Part shown: one piece after another, positions 26,990 to 39,314 of the stretch
Layout of the letters: every line of letters starts with the position of its first letter
Numbering within the stretch: position 1 is the first letter of the stretch
Translations under genes and position numbers: made by a program
Notes under the pieces: model-generated
What the model was told of the DNA's origin: nothing
The model's input: the letters and a program-made list of their open reading frames with translations, nothing else
The model's database searches: none
DNA from: Brachynemurus nebulosus
Taxonomy: Eukaryota; Arthropoda; Insecta; Neuroptera; Myrmeleontidae
Direction of reading: 5' to 3'
Length of the DNA: 64,000 bases
Assembly (NCBI GenBank): GCA_035578155.1
Contig: JAPWDM010000001.1
Location: 13,367,543-13,431,542 of the forward strand

Positions 26990-29900
26990 TTTATCATTAA
27001 TTATATATTGCCTGATTTTTAATTTAATAAAAATGGAATAATAAATTGGAATAATAGATTCGTTTGTGATAGCAAACCTCTTTGCTCCGAATCCCAAATT
27101 TTGTTTAGCAAAATTTAAAAATGTAGAAACTAAAATGTGAGTATCTTTTTTCTAAGTATCTTCTTGCAATATTAAATGCTTTCGTGCTGTGACGTCACAT
27201 GCCCAAATAAATCTTTTTAACCATTTCACCCGCCAATTCCAAATTCGTAATTTTTATTTAGAAAAATAAAATATTTATATTTTTTTTTTTAAATTAATAT
27301 TATAAATGGTTAATCATTATCACTGAATCATGCGCTATGTTATTCACTATATTTTATTATCAATTGCAACATCAGTCAAATACCCAATTATAGGTACTTT
27401 CGTTTAAGTTCACATTTATGGAAACATATGTTTATTGATACATTTGTATCAATAAACTAATTGAATCTTTAATATACATTTAGAATATGCAGTATATCGA
27501 CTAAAATTAGAATCATATGAAAAACTTTTGTATTATTAACTTTATGAAAAAAAGTTATTCATCATAAAAAGCTCTTTATGGCCTAAGACCTAAGATGAAA
27601 TCATCAGGTATCAAATTTTTTCAGTCTTTTACGAGGATTGTCAAAAGTATAACTTTTGACTTAAGAATAAACTTTATTTTTGGCAATATCGAAAGCTGTT
27701 ATGCAAAAAATTTAATCAGAATGGAAAACTATATTCAAGTATACAATTTACATGAAATTACCAAAAAAAACCAGGTTTTGTTATTTTTTGCAAAATCTTC
27801 TACACATTAATTCTATTTGAATACATTATAAATTGTTTCTGTTATTGTTAACATTAGTACCGACCATTTTTCTGTTTTGTTTTTCGCATAAGAAGAAATT
27901 TGGAATTATTTTGGCTATGGCTCTTCGACTACGTAGAATTTAAGAAGTTTGGAAATAACATTCGAAGTGTCTAGTGCTTCTGCATAATCAATTTAATTTA
28001 ACCCAAACTATCTCTCACCGTTTGCAAGATTCCCATGTCAGCATTTTTATTAGGGTTCACACAGTATAATTTTTTAATTCAGTGTTCAGTCAAGCTTCAA
28101 TGTTTAAGCAAGGCACTTTGAACGCATTTTTCTCACAACTACATTCTGCAACCTGGTCAAAATAAAAATTCAAAACTTTGAGAACGAAATGTATCAAAAT
28201 CTATAAAAACTATGTAGGTAGAAATTTAAATTCAGATTGGTGCAATTATTCTTTAACTCTATCTATCTTGTTATAATAATCTTATCACATCCAGATTTAA
28301 TTAAAAAATTCTTTCAAACAATTTTATATTCGGCGTAATATATCACTTAAAACGTTTTCATTGGTAAACAATATTTTATTAATTAAATTACATTATATTG
28401 TATACAATATCGTTGCATTTTATTTGAGTGGAATGTCGTTATTTCAAATACAAGGAAGGGACTGTCGTGTGAGTTACCAAAAGTTGAACGTAGACCAACA
28501 GCATCGAACGTAGGTACATGAAGACGTTCTACTAGTACCAACAATACACTTCTCATGTCTTGTTAATGCTTGTTAGCCGTAATCAGAGTAAGATAGCTAA
28601 CTAGTTGTTGCTTGTTTGCCGTCTGTGTCCGTGCTCACAATTTTACTACCGTTTATACCGTAGGTATGTCTTGCAGTTACTCTCGCTTCACCAAAACCGA
28701 CATCTGCTGGCATTCCCTTAAGGATATGCTCATTTTCTGCCCACTTTCCCTGTATTTATTACTTATGTACGTTTATGTATATACAGTATAATATCTTATG
28801 ACACATAAATTATCAAAAATGAAACGGACTTTTATCCATAATACAATATACTGTACTGTCTGTTTACGTTCAAATGCAGCATTGTGTGTCTATGTTATGA
28901 TCTCTGGTCGCATCATCCATGCAAAAACATATTTCCATAAAAGTTTCACTGTCATTTATTTTACTCGTAAAAAATCCATCTGTCGTAAATTTAAATTTTT
29001 TTTAAAGCATATCTTTTTAGTGTAATAAGTGTAATGTTTACACATGTTTATTATATACCTAAATAAAATTTTTCCTTGGTTCTTACTTATTATTTTTTGG
29101 TACGAACTAACACTGACATTTAATTCTATTTGTCAAAATAATAACCACTGTTGTGTGTAAAAGGCCATTAGATAGTCTTTTATAAGTATGTAATATAAAA
29201 GAATAGTTACTTTTGTTGAGATCCCAACAAACCAATTTTTAAATTAAGCTAGTACATTCTAAATAGGATTTTATTTTAAGAGTAAGATAATTGAAGTTTC
29301 TAATTCCATTCGTAACTATTTAATTTGTTATCTCGTTTATTTACTAGAACTCTTAAAACAAAAACGTCCCTTTCATGCCACTTTGCCCCTATATTGCAAC
29401 TTGTAAAAAGAAAATTTTAGATATAACGCGGAGGATATAAGCTGTCATTTGTAATTAATATGAATAAGTATAAGTAGGTACATTAAGATACTAATATTTT
29501 TTTAAACTTCAAATTTTATGTGACAGTTACATATTATAATGATCCTGATATTTTTTAGCCGTCAAATTTTATATAATGGTTATTACGATCCTGATGAAAT
29601 TTAAATAGAAGAGATGAATGAAAATCCTTTCGCACTTTGCCGAGGAATTCAACGTACCACTTATGACTTAATAAAGCAAAAAGGGAACAGTAACGATGGC
29701 ATAAACACCTTTGTAAATGATCAACCAATTTGCAAAAATTTCCAAATATATATTATTATTAGAATACAAAACTAATTTAAATATTCACTTTATCTTCCCT
29801 TCATATTTTTCGTGACTCTATAAGGAATAATTTTAGTACATTTTTACGAATAATAGAGGTAATATTAAAATAAATAACTGTTTAATTTCCTTCTTTGTTA

Positions 29901-30500
29901 CAAATCATTAAATTTCAATTCTTTGCAAAAAAATTATATTCATGCAATCAAAATTTCCATATACTTTTCACAGACCCTTTTCATCTAATTCGGACATATG
30001 TATACCGTCATTGTTATTATAATGTTACAAAAAAAGTGTAATATTTCAAATTTTCTGTTCATTGTTTCAGGAGGCTTTGTTTATTGAAAATATTAATCAA
30101 AAACAATACAAAAATGACATCTATTATATCGTATAATGTAAGTGACGCAATTAAAACGACATTTTATGTCAAAAGTATATTTACAGTATAAAATATTAGC
30201 ATAATAAAAGTGTCTTGTAGAGAGAGCAGCATATTTAATATTAAACGACCAACCGACAGAGTGTGTTCACTTTATAAGTATTTGAAATGGGGAAAAATGT
30301 TTTATAGTTAAAAATTTGATTTTTTAAATAAATTTTATTAAAAATTCATAAAATTATTCAAATATAAGACCGGTGTTTTTGACAAAAGAGGAAAATTAGA
30401 TGATTTTAAACATTGGAAGTGTGTACCTCCAAATTTTATTAATTTTCCTCAAAAACAATTTTTTTTATTGGTAATAAATAAAAACAATTAATCTCAGTAG
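26990..30500. other. Longest stretch without recognised repeats or genes
   Basis: No element ends, arrays or homologous coding fragments were found. The part at 28470-28760 is less AT-rich than its surroundings but shows no convincing open frame. TGTGACGTCACATG at 27190-27203 contains a CRE-like TGACGTCA palindrome. If the window holds single-copy regulatory DNA, this is the best place for it. Confidence 0.4.
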
Positions 30501-30509
30501 TGACATGTT

Positions 30510-30797
30510 CAGTACTGGATTTACACTATGGACACTGGTCCCGGACGCAAAATTTGGAACACACTTGACAATTAGACTTTTTTTGGGTCATCACTTATTT
30601 ATTGATAGGAAAATAAGAAATGGGAGTGATTTTTAATTTTTTTTTTGCTCGTCACTTATTTTTTGATAGAAGCGGAAAAAAAGAAAAGTGGGAAAGTTAT
30701 TAAGAAATTTTTTTTTAAAATTTTGCTTTTACAAGAGAAAGCAGGGGCGAAATTTTTCACAGTGCCCCGGGCGGCACTTAGGGTATCTCCGGCCCTG
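30510..30797. mobile_element. hAT-type MITE 1
   Basis: The element starts CAGTACTGGATTTACAC and ends CTCCGGCCCTG. The 8 bp word GACATGTT lies directly before (30502-30509) and directly after (30798-30805) it. An 8 bp target duplication with CAG...CTG ends is diagnostic of hAT transposons. It is 288 bp and lacks a transposase. The interior TTGCTCGTCACTTATTTT and the CCCCGGGCGGCACTTAGGG phrase near the right end resemble the element at 48419-48619, so both are one family. Confidence 0.92.
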
Positions 30798-30879
30798 GAC
30801 ATGTTACTATATTATAACCAGTGTTGGGCAATGTATCGAATGTTATTATCTAGATCAGTGGTTCTCAAATCTTTTAGTT

Positions 30880-31725
30880 CGCTTAGGTTATATAAGAAAT
30901 CCTTGTGTGAAATTTCACATTTCTACACGGAGAGAAAATTCCTATAAAAATTACTGTGCTCATACTACAATCGACGTATAACAGGCGAACATATCCAATT
31001 TTTGTACGGTAAAATTATAAAAATTACAATAATATAACTTATAATTTTACCGTACAAAAATTGGATATGTTCGCCTGTTACACGTCGATTGTAGTATGAG
31101 CACAGTGATTTTTATAGGAATTTTCTCTCCGTGTAGGCTCAACAGTTCTCTATATAAATTTTTATACCCTATTTTAATCCGTTAAAGGACGAATTTTTAA
31201 AAATTCATTCTTGGTGCTTACTTACTTACGTTCCTAAACAAAAATCTTTGTGCAAAATTTCACGTTTGTAAACCTAGCGGTTTTATATATAAATTTCCAT
31301 CCCCTATTTTACACCCTTAGTGGATAGATTTTTATAAAATTCCCCTCGTATACCCACCTATGATTCTAAGGGACCTCTGTATAAAATTTCACGTTTCTAG
31401 AGTCAGTGGTTTGCTATTTAAATTTTCATCCCCTATTTTATATCCTTAGGGGATGAATTTCCAAAAATCTCTTCCTGGTGCTCGCTTACGTTGCATAAGG
31501 TACTCTTGTCCAAAATTTCATCTTTTTAGACTCGACAGTTTTTTATACAAATTTTCCATCCTCTATTTAGGGGATGAATTTTGACATTTAATGTAGCCTT
31601 TAGCACTCCCGAGATTGCGACGAATCCAACGACACCTTCTTTGCCAAAATCTGTCAAGCCGTTTAGGCTGCAGACTGCGCCACAGAAATAGGCATAGTCA
31701 GATACATAGATACATACATACATAT
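30880..31725 (+). repeat. Tandem block of about 130 bp units with retroelement-like tail
   Basis: The units share TGCAAAATTTCACGTTTCT, CGGTTTTATATATAAATTT, CATCCCCTATTTTA and CCTTAGGGGATGAATTTT. The AAAATTTCA word recurs at about 30911, 31256, 31382 and 31512, a period of 127-135 bp once the nested MITE at 30926-31133 is removed. The tail AGCCGTTTAGGCTGCAGACT and GATACATAGATACATACATA resembles tails of interspersed repeats. A single further unit is at 59300-59465. The upstream frames at 30645-30981 cross a MITE and this repeat, and are not genes. Confidence 0.8.
30926..31133. mobile_element. Palindromic MITE, CACGGAGAG family copy 1
   Basis: It begins CACGGAGAGAAAATTCC and ends with the complement, flanked by TA (30924-30925 and 31134-31135). 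Almost the whole 208 bp is self-complementary, with arms of about 95 bp around a short AT-rich centre. It interrupts a unit of the 130 bp block. A longer relative with the same ends is at 41950-42736. Confidence 0.92.
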
Positions 31726-31731
31726 TACATA

Positions 31732-32793
31732 CCGTAATTGCGGGTTAATTGGGCCCTGTAGTGTAACTTGAGCCCAAAACGGAAAAAGTATTATTTTCTG
31801 TTTTGTGCTTATATTAGTCAGTAGTAGAAGTAAGTTAGATGTTTAACTAATAAGTAACAGCAGTAGGTTTACGGTGTTTAAGTTTAGGTAGTTCTGAAAA
31901 TTGACACTAGAGGTGAGGCAAGTGTTGCTTACTCTCTGTTTGAAATTGATGTTTTGTTATGTTGCTAACTCTTGACTGTAAAAATAATTGTGGTAATCTA
32001 CAAAGAAAGGTAAGAGTATAATTTTAATACTTTGTTCATTATTAAACTAAATTCAGATATGTTCATATGCCAACCATTTCGTTAATTTTCTAAATTAAGG
32101 TTTTGATAAATCAGTAAAATAACCTTAAAATTAAGGTAACTTGAGCCCATTATAACTTTGGTATAAAATGGTGCAAGGCTATAGCAGAAATTCCCAAAAG
32201 TCCTAAACCGTTGGACAAGTTCGTTAACCAGGGTCGTCCGATGCCCAAAATATGTTAATTTTGGAAATTTTCATGAAAAAAATTAACATTTTTCCAAAAT
32301 TTCTCCTTATTCAAAAATTTTTACACTATTGGAACGAGGAGAAAAAAATCACACAAAAAAGGTCTTTAAACTATTATTCTATGTCAACTAGTTTCCGAGA
32401 AAAACTAATTTTTGTAAACGGAAATTCGCTACGTTATGCAGGATGCTGCGATAAGCGTATTAAATAAGTAAAGTTCCTTATATGTTTGTACAATGCTTTA
32501 ATTAGTAACCAACATCCTACATGGTCTCAAACTGTTTTCAAATGAAAATCACCTGGAAATTTAGGTTTGGGCTCAAGTAACCCGATCTTGAGGTTAACTT
32601 GAGCCCAAAATCTAAAAAGCTATAAAATTTATGAGCCATCAGAAAAAGATCCATATTATATAATAAACTAACCGTAGTCATATATAGATTAATATACTGA
32701 ATTTCCTATCCCAAATAAGTATAACAGTTACGCTCAATTTTTGAAATTATCAGATGATTTGCAAATCTGGGCTCAAGTAACCCGCAATTACGG
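31732..32793. mobile_element. TA-flanked TIR element with repeated ACTTGAGCCCA motif
   Basis: The left end CCGTAATTGCGGGTTAATTG and right end CAAGTAACCCGCAATTACGG are inverted repeats flanked by TA (31730-31731 and 32794-32795). The motif TAACTTGAGCCCA recurs at about 31766, 32141 and 32594, and inverted at 32571 and 32768. The Helentron-like 3' fragment at 32190-32462 is nested inside. It is 1062 bp with no transposase. Confidence 0.85.
32190..32462 (+). mobile_element. Helentron-like element copy (d), 3' fragment
   Basis: It begins within GTTCGTTAACCAGGGTCGTC, which corresponds to GTTAGCCAGACACGTCGG of copies (c) and (g). It ends with GGAAATTCGCT, ACGTTATGCAGGATGCTGCG and GTATT, the family 3' end. 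The segment AACTATTATTCTATGTCAAC is shared, inverted, with 1213-1233. There is no (TA)n tract and no 120 bp array, so it is a short variant or a truncation. Confidence 0.7.
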
Positions 32794-32834
32794 TACATAC
32801 ATGCTTCCTAAACACATTACCCTCCTTCTGGTAC

Positions 32835-32925
32835 AGTCGGGTAAAAATATCTAGATAAAAGATAATAGATAACGAAAACGTTATCTAGATAAAATTTCAA
32901 ATAACGTTATTTAGATAAGCACAAG
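32835..32925. repeat. Self-complementary TATCTAGATAA cluster
   Basis: AATATCTAGATAAAAGATAA, AACGTTATCTAGATAAAAT and AACGTTATTTAGATAAGC repeat one word in direct and inverted form. This resembles the inner part of some hAT MITEs, but no ends were found. Confidence 0.45.
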
Positions 32926-32999
32926 ACTGATTATAACTTTAGTGTGTTTTTGTGGTCTGTTCCTTAGAATGATAAACGTTGTTCTTTAGAATGACAAAT

Positions 33000-34405
33000 G
33001 ACAAACAATGACGAAAATGAACCGTCACGTCATTTAACTGCACATCATAATTTCAAATAGCACACAGGTGAAACCGCAAATAAGAGTTAGTGTAATATGT
33101 GTATATCTCATTACTAAACTATAATTTTCATATTTAAAATGGTAACATGTTAAATCTCAGTTGACTAAGAATAATTTAATATAAGGTAAAAAATTAATAT
33201 TCTTAGATTTTAAATTGCATCCCCCAAGGGGGTCAGTTAACATTTTTTTCTTTTCATTCTAATATTTCACACAATTATATAATATTATGGCAGGTTTAAA
33301 GATTTTCCACATTTTATATATACACACACAGAATGATATGAAAATGAAAAATATGAAATTATTAAATCTGTCACGTATGGTTGGAAAGTATGAATATATG
33401 ATAATTTCGTATATAGTTGGAGCTATCAACTGAATTTGAAACACAGTGTGAATAATGGACGAGAATAGTTTCGGTAGATCCTATGGGAGCTGTCGTCTGC
33501 TACTTCTTATCGTGTGACAACCAAAGTATATGAGTATCCGGTATACTCCAGACACTTAACCAACCTTTCCAGATACAGTTACTATCATAATAATGTAGGT
33601 ATATATGTACAAGTGGAGGTTGATTTCAAAAACATGTTGTTTTTTTTTTTCAGAAGTTTCGAAAATGAAATATTGATTGCATTTTAAGAACAGTATGAGT
33701 TAACAGCAAGTTTGACTGAACACTCGAGGTCGGTTTTTCAAGTATTGCCCTACTAATCAGTATATTAAGACATATATTTATATTATTAATTTTTATGTAT
33801 TTTGTAGAACTAGACAGTAAAACTTTATTTAACAAAAATATTATAATTTTTGTGATTTTCCTTCCCAGACTACTAGAGTAGCAGAAACATTGTAATTATT
33901 TTTGAAATATAAAAATTTTTGCCCTCCAAAATGAAAATTTTTACACGTATTTTACGTTTTAGAGCTTCCTGTAGAATTTTGGTTTCGTGTTTGTTTGTCC
34001 AAAGATCCTACTAGATGTGATAAGTTCGGAACTATTCGATCGATCTTAATATGAAATTATGTGAGTTTTCTCCGAGATGGTCCCTTACGAATTTCATCGC
34101 AATCGAAAAAATGATAGTCACAGCACTACCGGGGTATCCAATTAAATGTCTATATTTTATTTACGACTCATCCCATTTGGATCAAATTTTAACAGTATTT
34201 TGAGGTTTGGTCATTTATGACCCTCTATAAATATCATTAGTAACATTCAGAGTCATTATAGTTACAAACACAAATGTAAAATATGTTAATATTGAATGCA
34301 TGGAATGGGCTCCTTGTTATTCTTGCTACTACGAAAACAGAAGACTGACTACAAGAACAAAAGACTTTTAATTTTTTGCAACTATTTGACAGTTTAAAAT
34401 ATCAA
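33000..34405. other. AT-rich stretch with nothing recognised
   Basis: No genes or element ends are recognised here. A short palindrome CCCCCAAGGGGG lies at about 33222. The frames at 33259-33444 and 33650-33835 (minus strand) look fortuitous. Confidence 0.4.
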
Positions 34406-34411
34406 ATAAAT

Positions 34412-35495
34412 GGGTCGATTCTGTAACTACATTATTACAGACTGTTATTTTGCAGTACAGAGCTTGTAAAATTGTTTTTAACAGAATGTTAAAAATTTGG
34501 TATTCTGTAAGACACTATGTTAAGATGCCAATTATATTTTATATATTCTACTGTTGTTGAACTATTTATGTTAAATTACCATGGATTTGTGTATATAAAA
34601 TGTAAAAAATTAATTCTTTTATAGCGATTTATGTTAAATGGAGAGACAAATTATGTGTATTACCCATGTATATTAAACTCACGTAAAATTATCATGATTA
34701 TGGGTTAAGCTATTTCTAAATTAGATATTCGGGAATTCTCTAGATAACCAGTTCCTTATAATGGTTATAATATTTCAGGCCACTCGTCAAATGGTAGAAT
34801 AGGCATATGTACCTATAATGCTATAATTTCGATATCTAATTTACACAAATCAGAGCTTTCCGTAGATATCGGTACCGATAGTTTTAGAAATACTTCAAGC
34901 CCACCAAGTCTCTGGGGAAAATTTTTCATAAATTTTTGACACTTTTATGGGTAAAAATTTTTAAAAAATTGTGTTGAAATACATTAAATAACTGAAGCAC
35001 TGTCGAGAAAAGGTAAAACGCTTCATGTGGACAAATTGTGTCAGTGCGATTTTGTCCTGAAAACATTCACTGTATATAAAAAAAAATATAATTCATAATA
35101 AATTTATTTTATTTGAAATTACATCCTATTCGGTTTAAGAACACTGCACTATTTCCTCAACAGTCTTCTTACTACAAAAAATGCTTTATGATTACATATT
35201 TACGGATATCAAATAATTCAAAAAATGACAAATTAAAACGTCAAAGTATTGAATTTATAAAAAACGCAAAAATCAAAATTATGAATATTTAATAATATCC
35301 ATAGTAATTAGTCTATTTAACAGCTCTGTAAAGTTTATGGCGAGTTTTTTGAGTGCTGTAAAGTTTACAGAGCAATAACAGAATGTTAGCTAACATTTCT
35401 GTTAAAAATTGCGTACAGAATACCATTTTCTAACATTCTGTAATTTAACAGTCTAATAGAGGTTTTACAGACTGTTAATAGTTACAGAATCGACC
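34412..35495. mobile_element. TIR element with GGTCGATTCTGTAAC ends
   Basis: GGGTCGATTCTGTAACTAC at the left faces AGTTACAGAATCGACC at the right. Inside, ACAGAATGTTA, TTCTGTAA and ACAGACTGTTA words recur near both ends (34430-34520 and 35320-35480), again like multiple binding sites. It is 1.08 kb with no coding content. A target duplication was not resolved, so the superfamily is unknown. Confidence 0.7.
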
Positions 35496-35499
35496 AAAA

Positions 35500-37030
35500 T
35501 GTCTATTGGTTCCTTTAATTTTTTAACGGATTGATATGATATTAAAGGAAGCCAGACAGTTAGTTTTTCGTGATTTCCATAGTTACATAACCGGTTAGAA
35601 AAAGTCAGGATACAGTCTACCCTGTTCTTGTTTTAGAATTATTCTTGTTTCATACATGGCAAGACACACAGATATATAGATACCCACTTAGCTAACTTAT
35701 ACGAACCTGTGTCGCCAAAATAAGACGCAAGAGGGGTGCTCAAAACGATTATGGTACACGCAACGCATTACTACATAAACTTATCATTATATCTATACAA
35801 ACTTGTAATTGTATATTACCTAAAAAAATAATATATCCCTTTATTTTAAGTATTTTTTGTCTAATGGATTTTTTACACTTAGATACGACACAATTCATAT
35901 TTTTTCTATTTAAATTTCAAAAGTTACGTAGAAAAACAATGACACTACATACGATGATATTCCCATAACCTAAGCTATAAGCGACTGACTCACAACTTGT
36001 GTAACAGGCCAACAAACGGCACCAAACGAACGACACAACTTTGTATGTACATTATATCTGTGGAATCTGTGGTAAGACACAAGAAGAAGTCAAAATAAGA
36101 AGCAGCTTAAGCACAAAATCACTGAATAAAAATGTGTTAGAAATACGAGGAACCTCTGTGCGACATCCTATTGACAGTGTATTTTTAACTTTCACCATTC
36201 AGTTAAATTATGGTGGGTGCGCTGGACTTAATCTTATGAAAACTGATTTGACATAGCAACCGACGCGGCGTTTAAAACAAACCTCCCTCCATGTATGACT
36301 GTATTACCTGTACTATTCAGACACGTTTAGTGAATAAACAAAGATCATCAAAAATGGAAAAACAAAATGTACATTTGGACAACTGACTATTTACCAGGGT
36401 TGTAAATTTATAAACAACAACAGATAGATATATACATACGTCATTATCAATGAATGATATGACATTTTGTTGTAAAAGTTTCATTGTAATTGCCAAAGTT
36501 CAGCACCAACGCAATATCACAATCAGTTGTTATTTTCTTGTTTTGTTTTTGTACAACGAACGAGCGAACGATAAAAGCAGATTTTTGTTTGAATCCATTT
36601 GTAAAGTAAATATAGAACAATTGGTGTAAAATTATAAAACACTTTCACTAGTATATCACTTTAAAATGAAAAACAGTTACCGGAGGAATGCATAGATAAA
36701 AAAACTCTGAAAAAATGCTAGCAGACACCTCTATAAAGTTAGCCATCCCCAAAACAAAAAATTAAATAATTCCAAAAACAACTAGATGAAAATTAGGTGT
36801 ATTTTTGGTGTTATTTAGGTGTGCCAATAAAAAGTTAGGTGTTCTAACGATTTTCGAAAAAACATGAACGACAAAAGAGACAGCTAAGTTTACGTAAACC
36901 TAACCGCCCCATAGGTATAAAGAAGTGTTTTTGGTAATTTAAAGTATGGAGAATTAGGTGTAAATTAGGCGTTTTTCAAATATCATGACAAAAATTTAGT
37001 ACAATGAAAATTTTAAGATAAATTTCGTAA
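35500..37030. other. Stretch without recognised genes
   Basis: Mostly AT-rich and unassigned. A 71-codon frame at 36041-36256 (plus strand) contains CGICGKTQ but nothing else recognisable; it is kept out as a gene. The words AATTAGGTGTA/TTAGGTGT recur between 36790 and 36970. Confidence 0.4.
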
Positions 37031-37039
37031 AATATTTTC

Positions 37040-37520
37040 AGTAATGGAAGCGCTGTGTATAACGTTAAAAATGTTATAACAAGGGCTTCCACTGTTTGGA
37101 AGTCCTTATATAAAGTCCAAGGACTTTAAATATTTTATTATGTAACTGAGTAGTAAAGTGTTAAACATCTCTCTAATGTTCCCAGCGCTCCCACTAAAAA
37201 ATATTATAGTGTGAATAACGTTAAGATTGTTATACACAACGCTCCCACTGTTTGTTGGACTTTAGATATTTATTATGTGATTGAACAAAGAAAATAATAT
37301 CCTTGGAATGTTCCCAGCGCTTCCACTAGAATTATGATAAATTTTAGTGTGAATAGTGTTGAAAACGTTATATACAGGACTTTCACTGATATACAGAGAT
37401 TTTATATAGTTTGCTATGTAAATGAATAAAAAAATACCAAACAAGTTTGTGATACAACAGCACTCCCACCAGTTCTATATTAATGGTTATATGAGTGTGA
37501 TAAGCGTTTATAAATTTAAT
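37040..37520 (+). repeat. Tandem repeat of about 140-155 bp, 3-4 units
   Basis: The words GTGTGAATAACGTTAA, CGCTCCCACTGTTTG and AATGTTCCCAGCGCT recur. The GTGT(G)AATAACG landmark is at about 37054, 37209, 37347 and 37495. The units are diverged, so the array is old. Confidence 0.8.
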
Positions 37521-37570
37521 TTTACAATATCAGTCTCTACTCTGTACATGTATATATCGTCCGATTAATA

Positions 37571-37890
37571 TGTTTAGACAATTACGTAATAAATAAACTC
37601 AACCCTTCAGAGTGACATCATATGAATTTTACACCAATAATTGAATACAAAATTATTAACACTCCTTAAAAAATTTCTTCTCTATTCAATATTACGAGTT
37701 AGAAAAAGATAATATAATAATTTAATCCAACCTAATTAAACCAAAACAATTGAAGTATGAATGATAATTATATGAATTATTTACTAAGAGGCGACTTACG
37801 TTGTTACCTATTTTTAATTACACTCCAAAAGAAGACGTAATTATAATGAGTTGTCTGCCAAAAGTTGCTCTTAATAAATGACATGCTCAT
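37571..37890 (+). repeat. Dispersed repeat R3, copy 1 (inverted partner at 44190)
   Basis: It matches the reverse complement of 44190-44512 over its length: TTTAGACAATTACGTAATAA, CAACCCTTCAGAGTGACATC, AAAAAGATAATATAATAATT, and AATTATAATGAGTTGTCTGC with CAAAAGTTGCTCTTAATAA. Identity looks high in the last 100 bp. Confidence 0.85.
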
Positions 37891-38094
37891 CTAGGTATTG
37901 GTATAAATAATGTATCTTAAAAGTACACTGTTAAAATATTTTCAATTTCTTTTTTGTACGGTTGTATTTATTTACAATTTTGATATAATCAACTTTATTT
38001 ATTATCTTTATTTTAAATAAGATTTTGTAAGTCAAAGTGTCAATTTTGAGGATGAATCATTAGTTATTTTAACGGAAGTAATTCCCTAAAAATG

Positions 38095-38275
38095 TCTAGA
38101 ATTGTGTTGCAGGCCCAACAAGAGGGGGTAGTCGGGGTTGCAGCATCGGAGAAGGACTTTTGCTTTATGAGCGGGCTCATAGCTATCGGTAGGGAGCCCG
38201 GGAGAATATAAAAGGAGCTTTTTTTGCTAGTCCACGGCCTTGATTGTGAGCGTGACTTTGTGGAAATTCAGCTCA
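38095..38275 (+). repeat. Dispersed repeat R2, copy 2
   Basis: Counterpart of 16365-16575: CAGGCCCAACAAGAGG, CATAGCTATCGGTAGGGAGC and CCACGGCCTTGATTGTG. It is GC-richer than its flanks. Confidence 0.6.
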
Positions 38276-38605
38276 TAATAGCAAATAAATTACTTTGCGA
38301 AAATTTTACTTTATTAATATAAATTATTAGTGTACTTTCGTCTCATGTAATCATTTTCTTCCATAGTGCTGGGAACAACTGCATGAGTTAAAAAGGCGCT
38401 TACCTAGTGTGGACTCAAATGCACTCAGTAGAATTTCATAAAATAATTTTTGTTTTATTCAAAAATCTTTCCTTCACACTTCACACAGGCTTAGGACTGC
38501 CAGTTCAATTAAATACTATCAAAATCAAATTTTATTAGTACTTAATATTACTGGCGTGTTTAAAAGATTTCAAGACGGACAGACAGACAAAATTAAATTA
38601 ATACT

Positions 38606-38935
38606 AACTAGCTGCGACCCGCGGTGTCACTCGCATAAAATTATCTGAATTATAGGTAAAATTTATAGGTCAATTCAATCATATATTCCAAAATTCAGTG
38701 CAAAATCAATTATTTATAGCACTTGACCCTGCTCGCCCAATGACTCTAAAATAACTATCTTGATATTTTATTAGCATGGGTAATTTCCGCACCGTAGTAT
38801 GGGTACCTATACCAGCAGTTTTAGAATTGTTTCTATTTTAGGCCCTTCAAGGCACCAAGGCCCCGGAAAATCATTTTAACGTCACTTTCATCTTTGGCAG
38901 ATCTTGACACAATACAAAATTTTATACAGTAATGG
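38606..38935 (+). mobile_element. Interspersed repeat copy A2
   Basis: It begins AACTAGCTGCGACCCGCGG and then matches 395-640 from AGGTAAAATTTATAGGTCAA onward, ending past CACTTTCATCTTTGGCAGA. Just upstream (38570-38600) is GACGGACAGACAGACAAAAT, the tail of another such element, so two elements stand head to tail. Confidence 0.6.
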
Positions 38936-39314
38936 ATCTATACTGTGGTGAATTTAGTTCAGTAAATAAAAATACTTAATTATATAATTTAAAAATTTAA
39001 TTGAGGAATTAGAATAAAATTTCAACATATTTAAGGAACAAAGTTACAATTTTCTACTGAAAAGTATTTTGAAATAGTTATTACTTACTCAATTAAGTTA
39101 TGATGTTAATAAGTGTGCTATGACTAACTTTAGTATTATAATAATTATATTATTCAGTTTTTTTTGTCCAGTCTTTTTGATGTTATAAAATGATGTTTAG
39201 AAAAATGTTATACTTTTATTTTAATATCTAATATTATAAGTCAAATTTCTAAAAAGTATCCAGATAATTTACAATGATGACACATACCATGTTGGTGCAT
39301 ATCATAAATGGTCC

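Noticed and set aside
36041..36256. 71-codon frame with a CGIC pair
   Set aside because: A single CxxC is not enough for a zinc finger, and no other family feature is seen.
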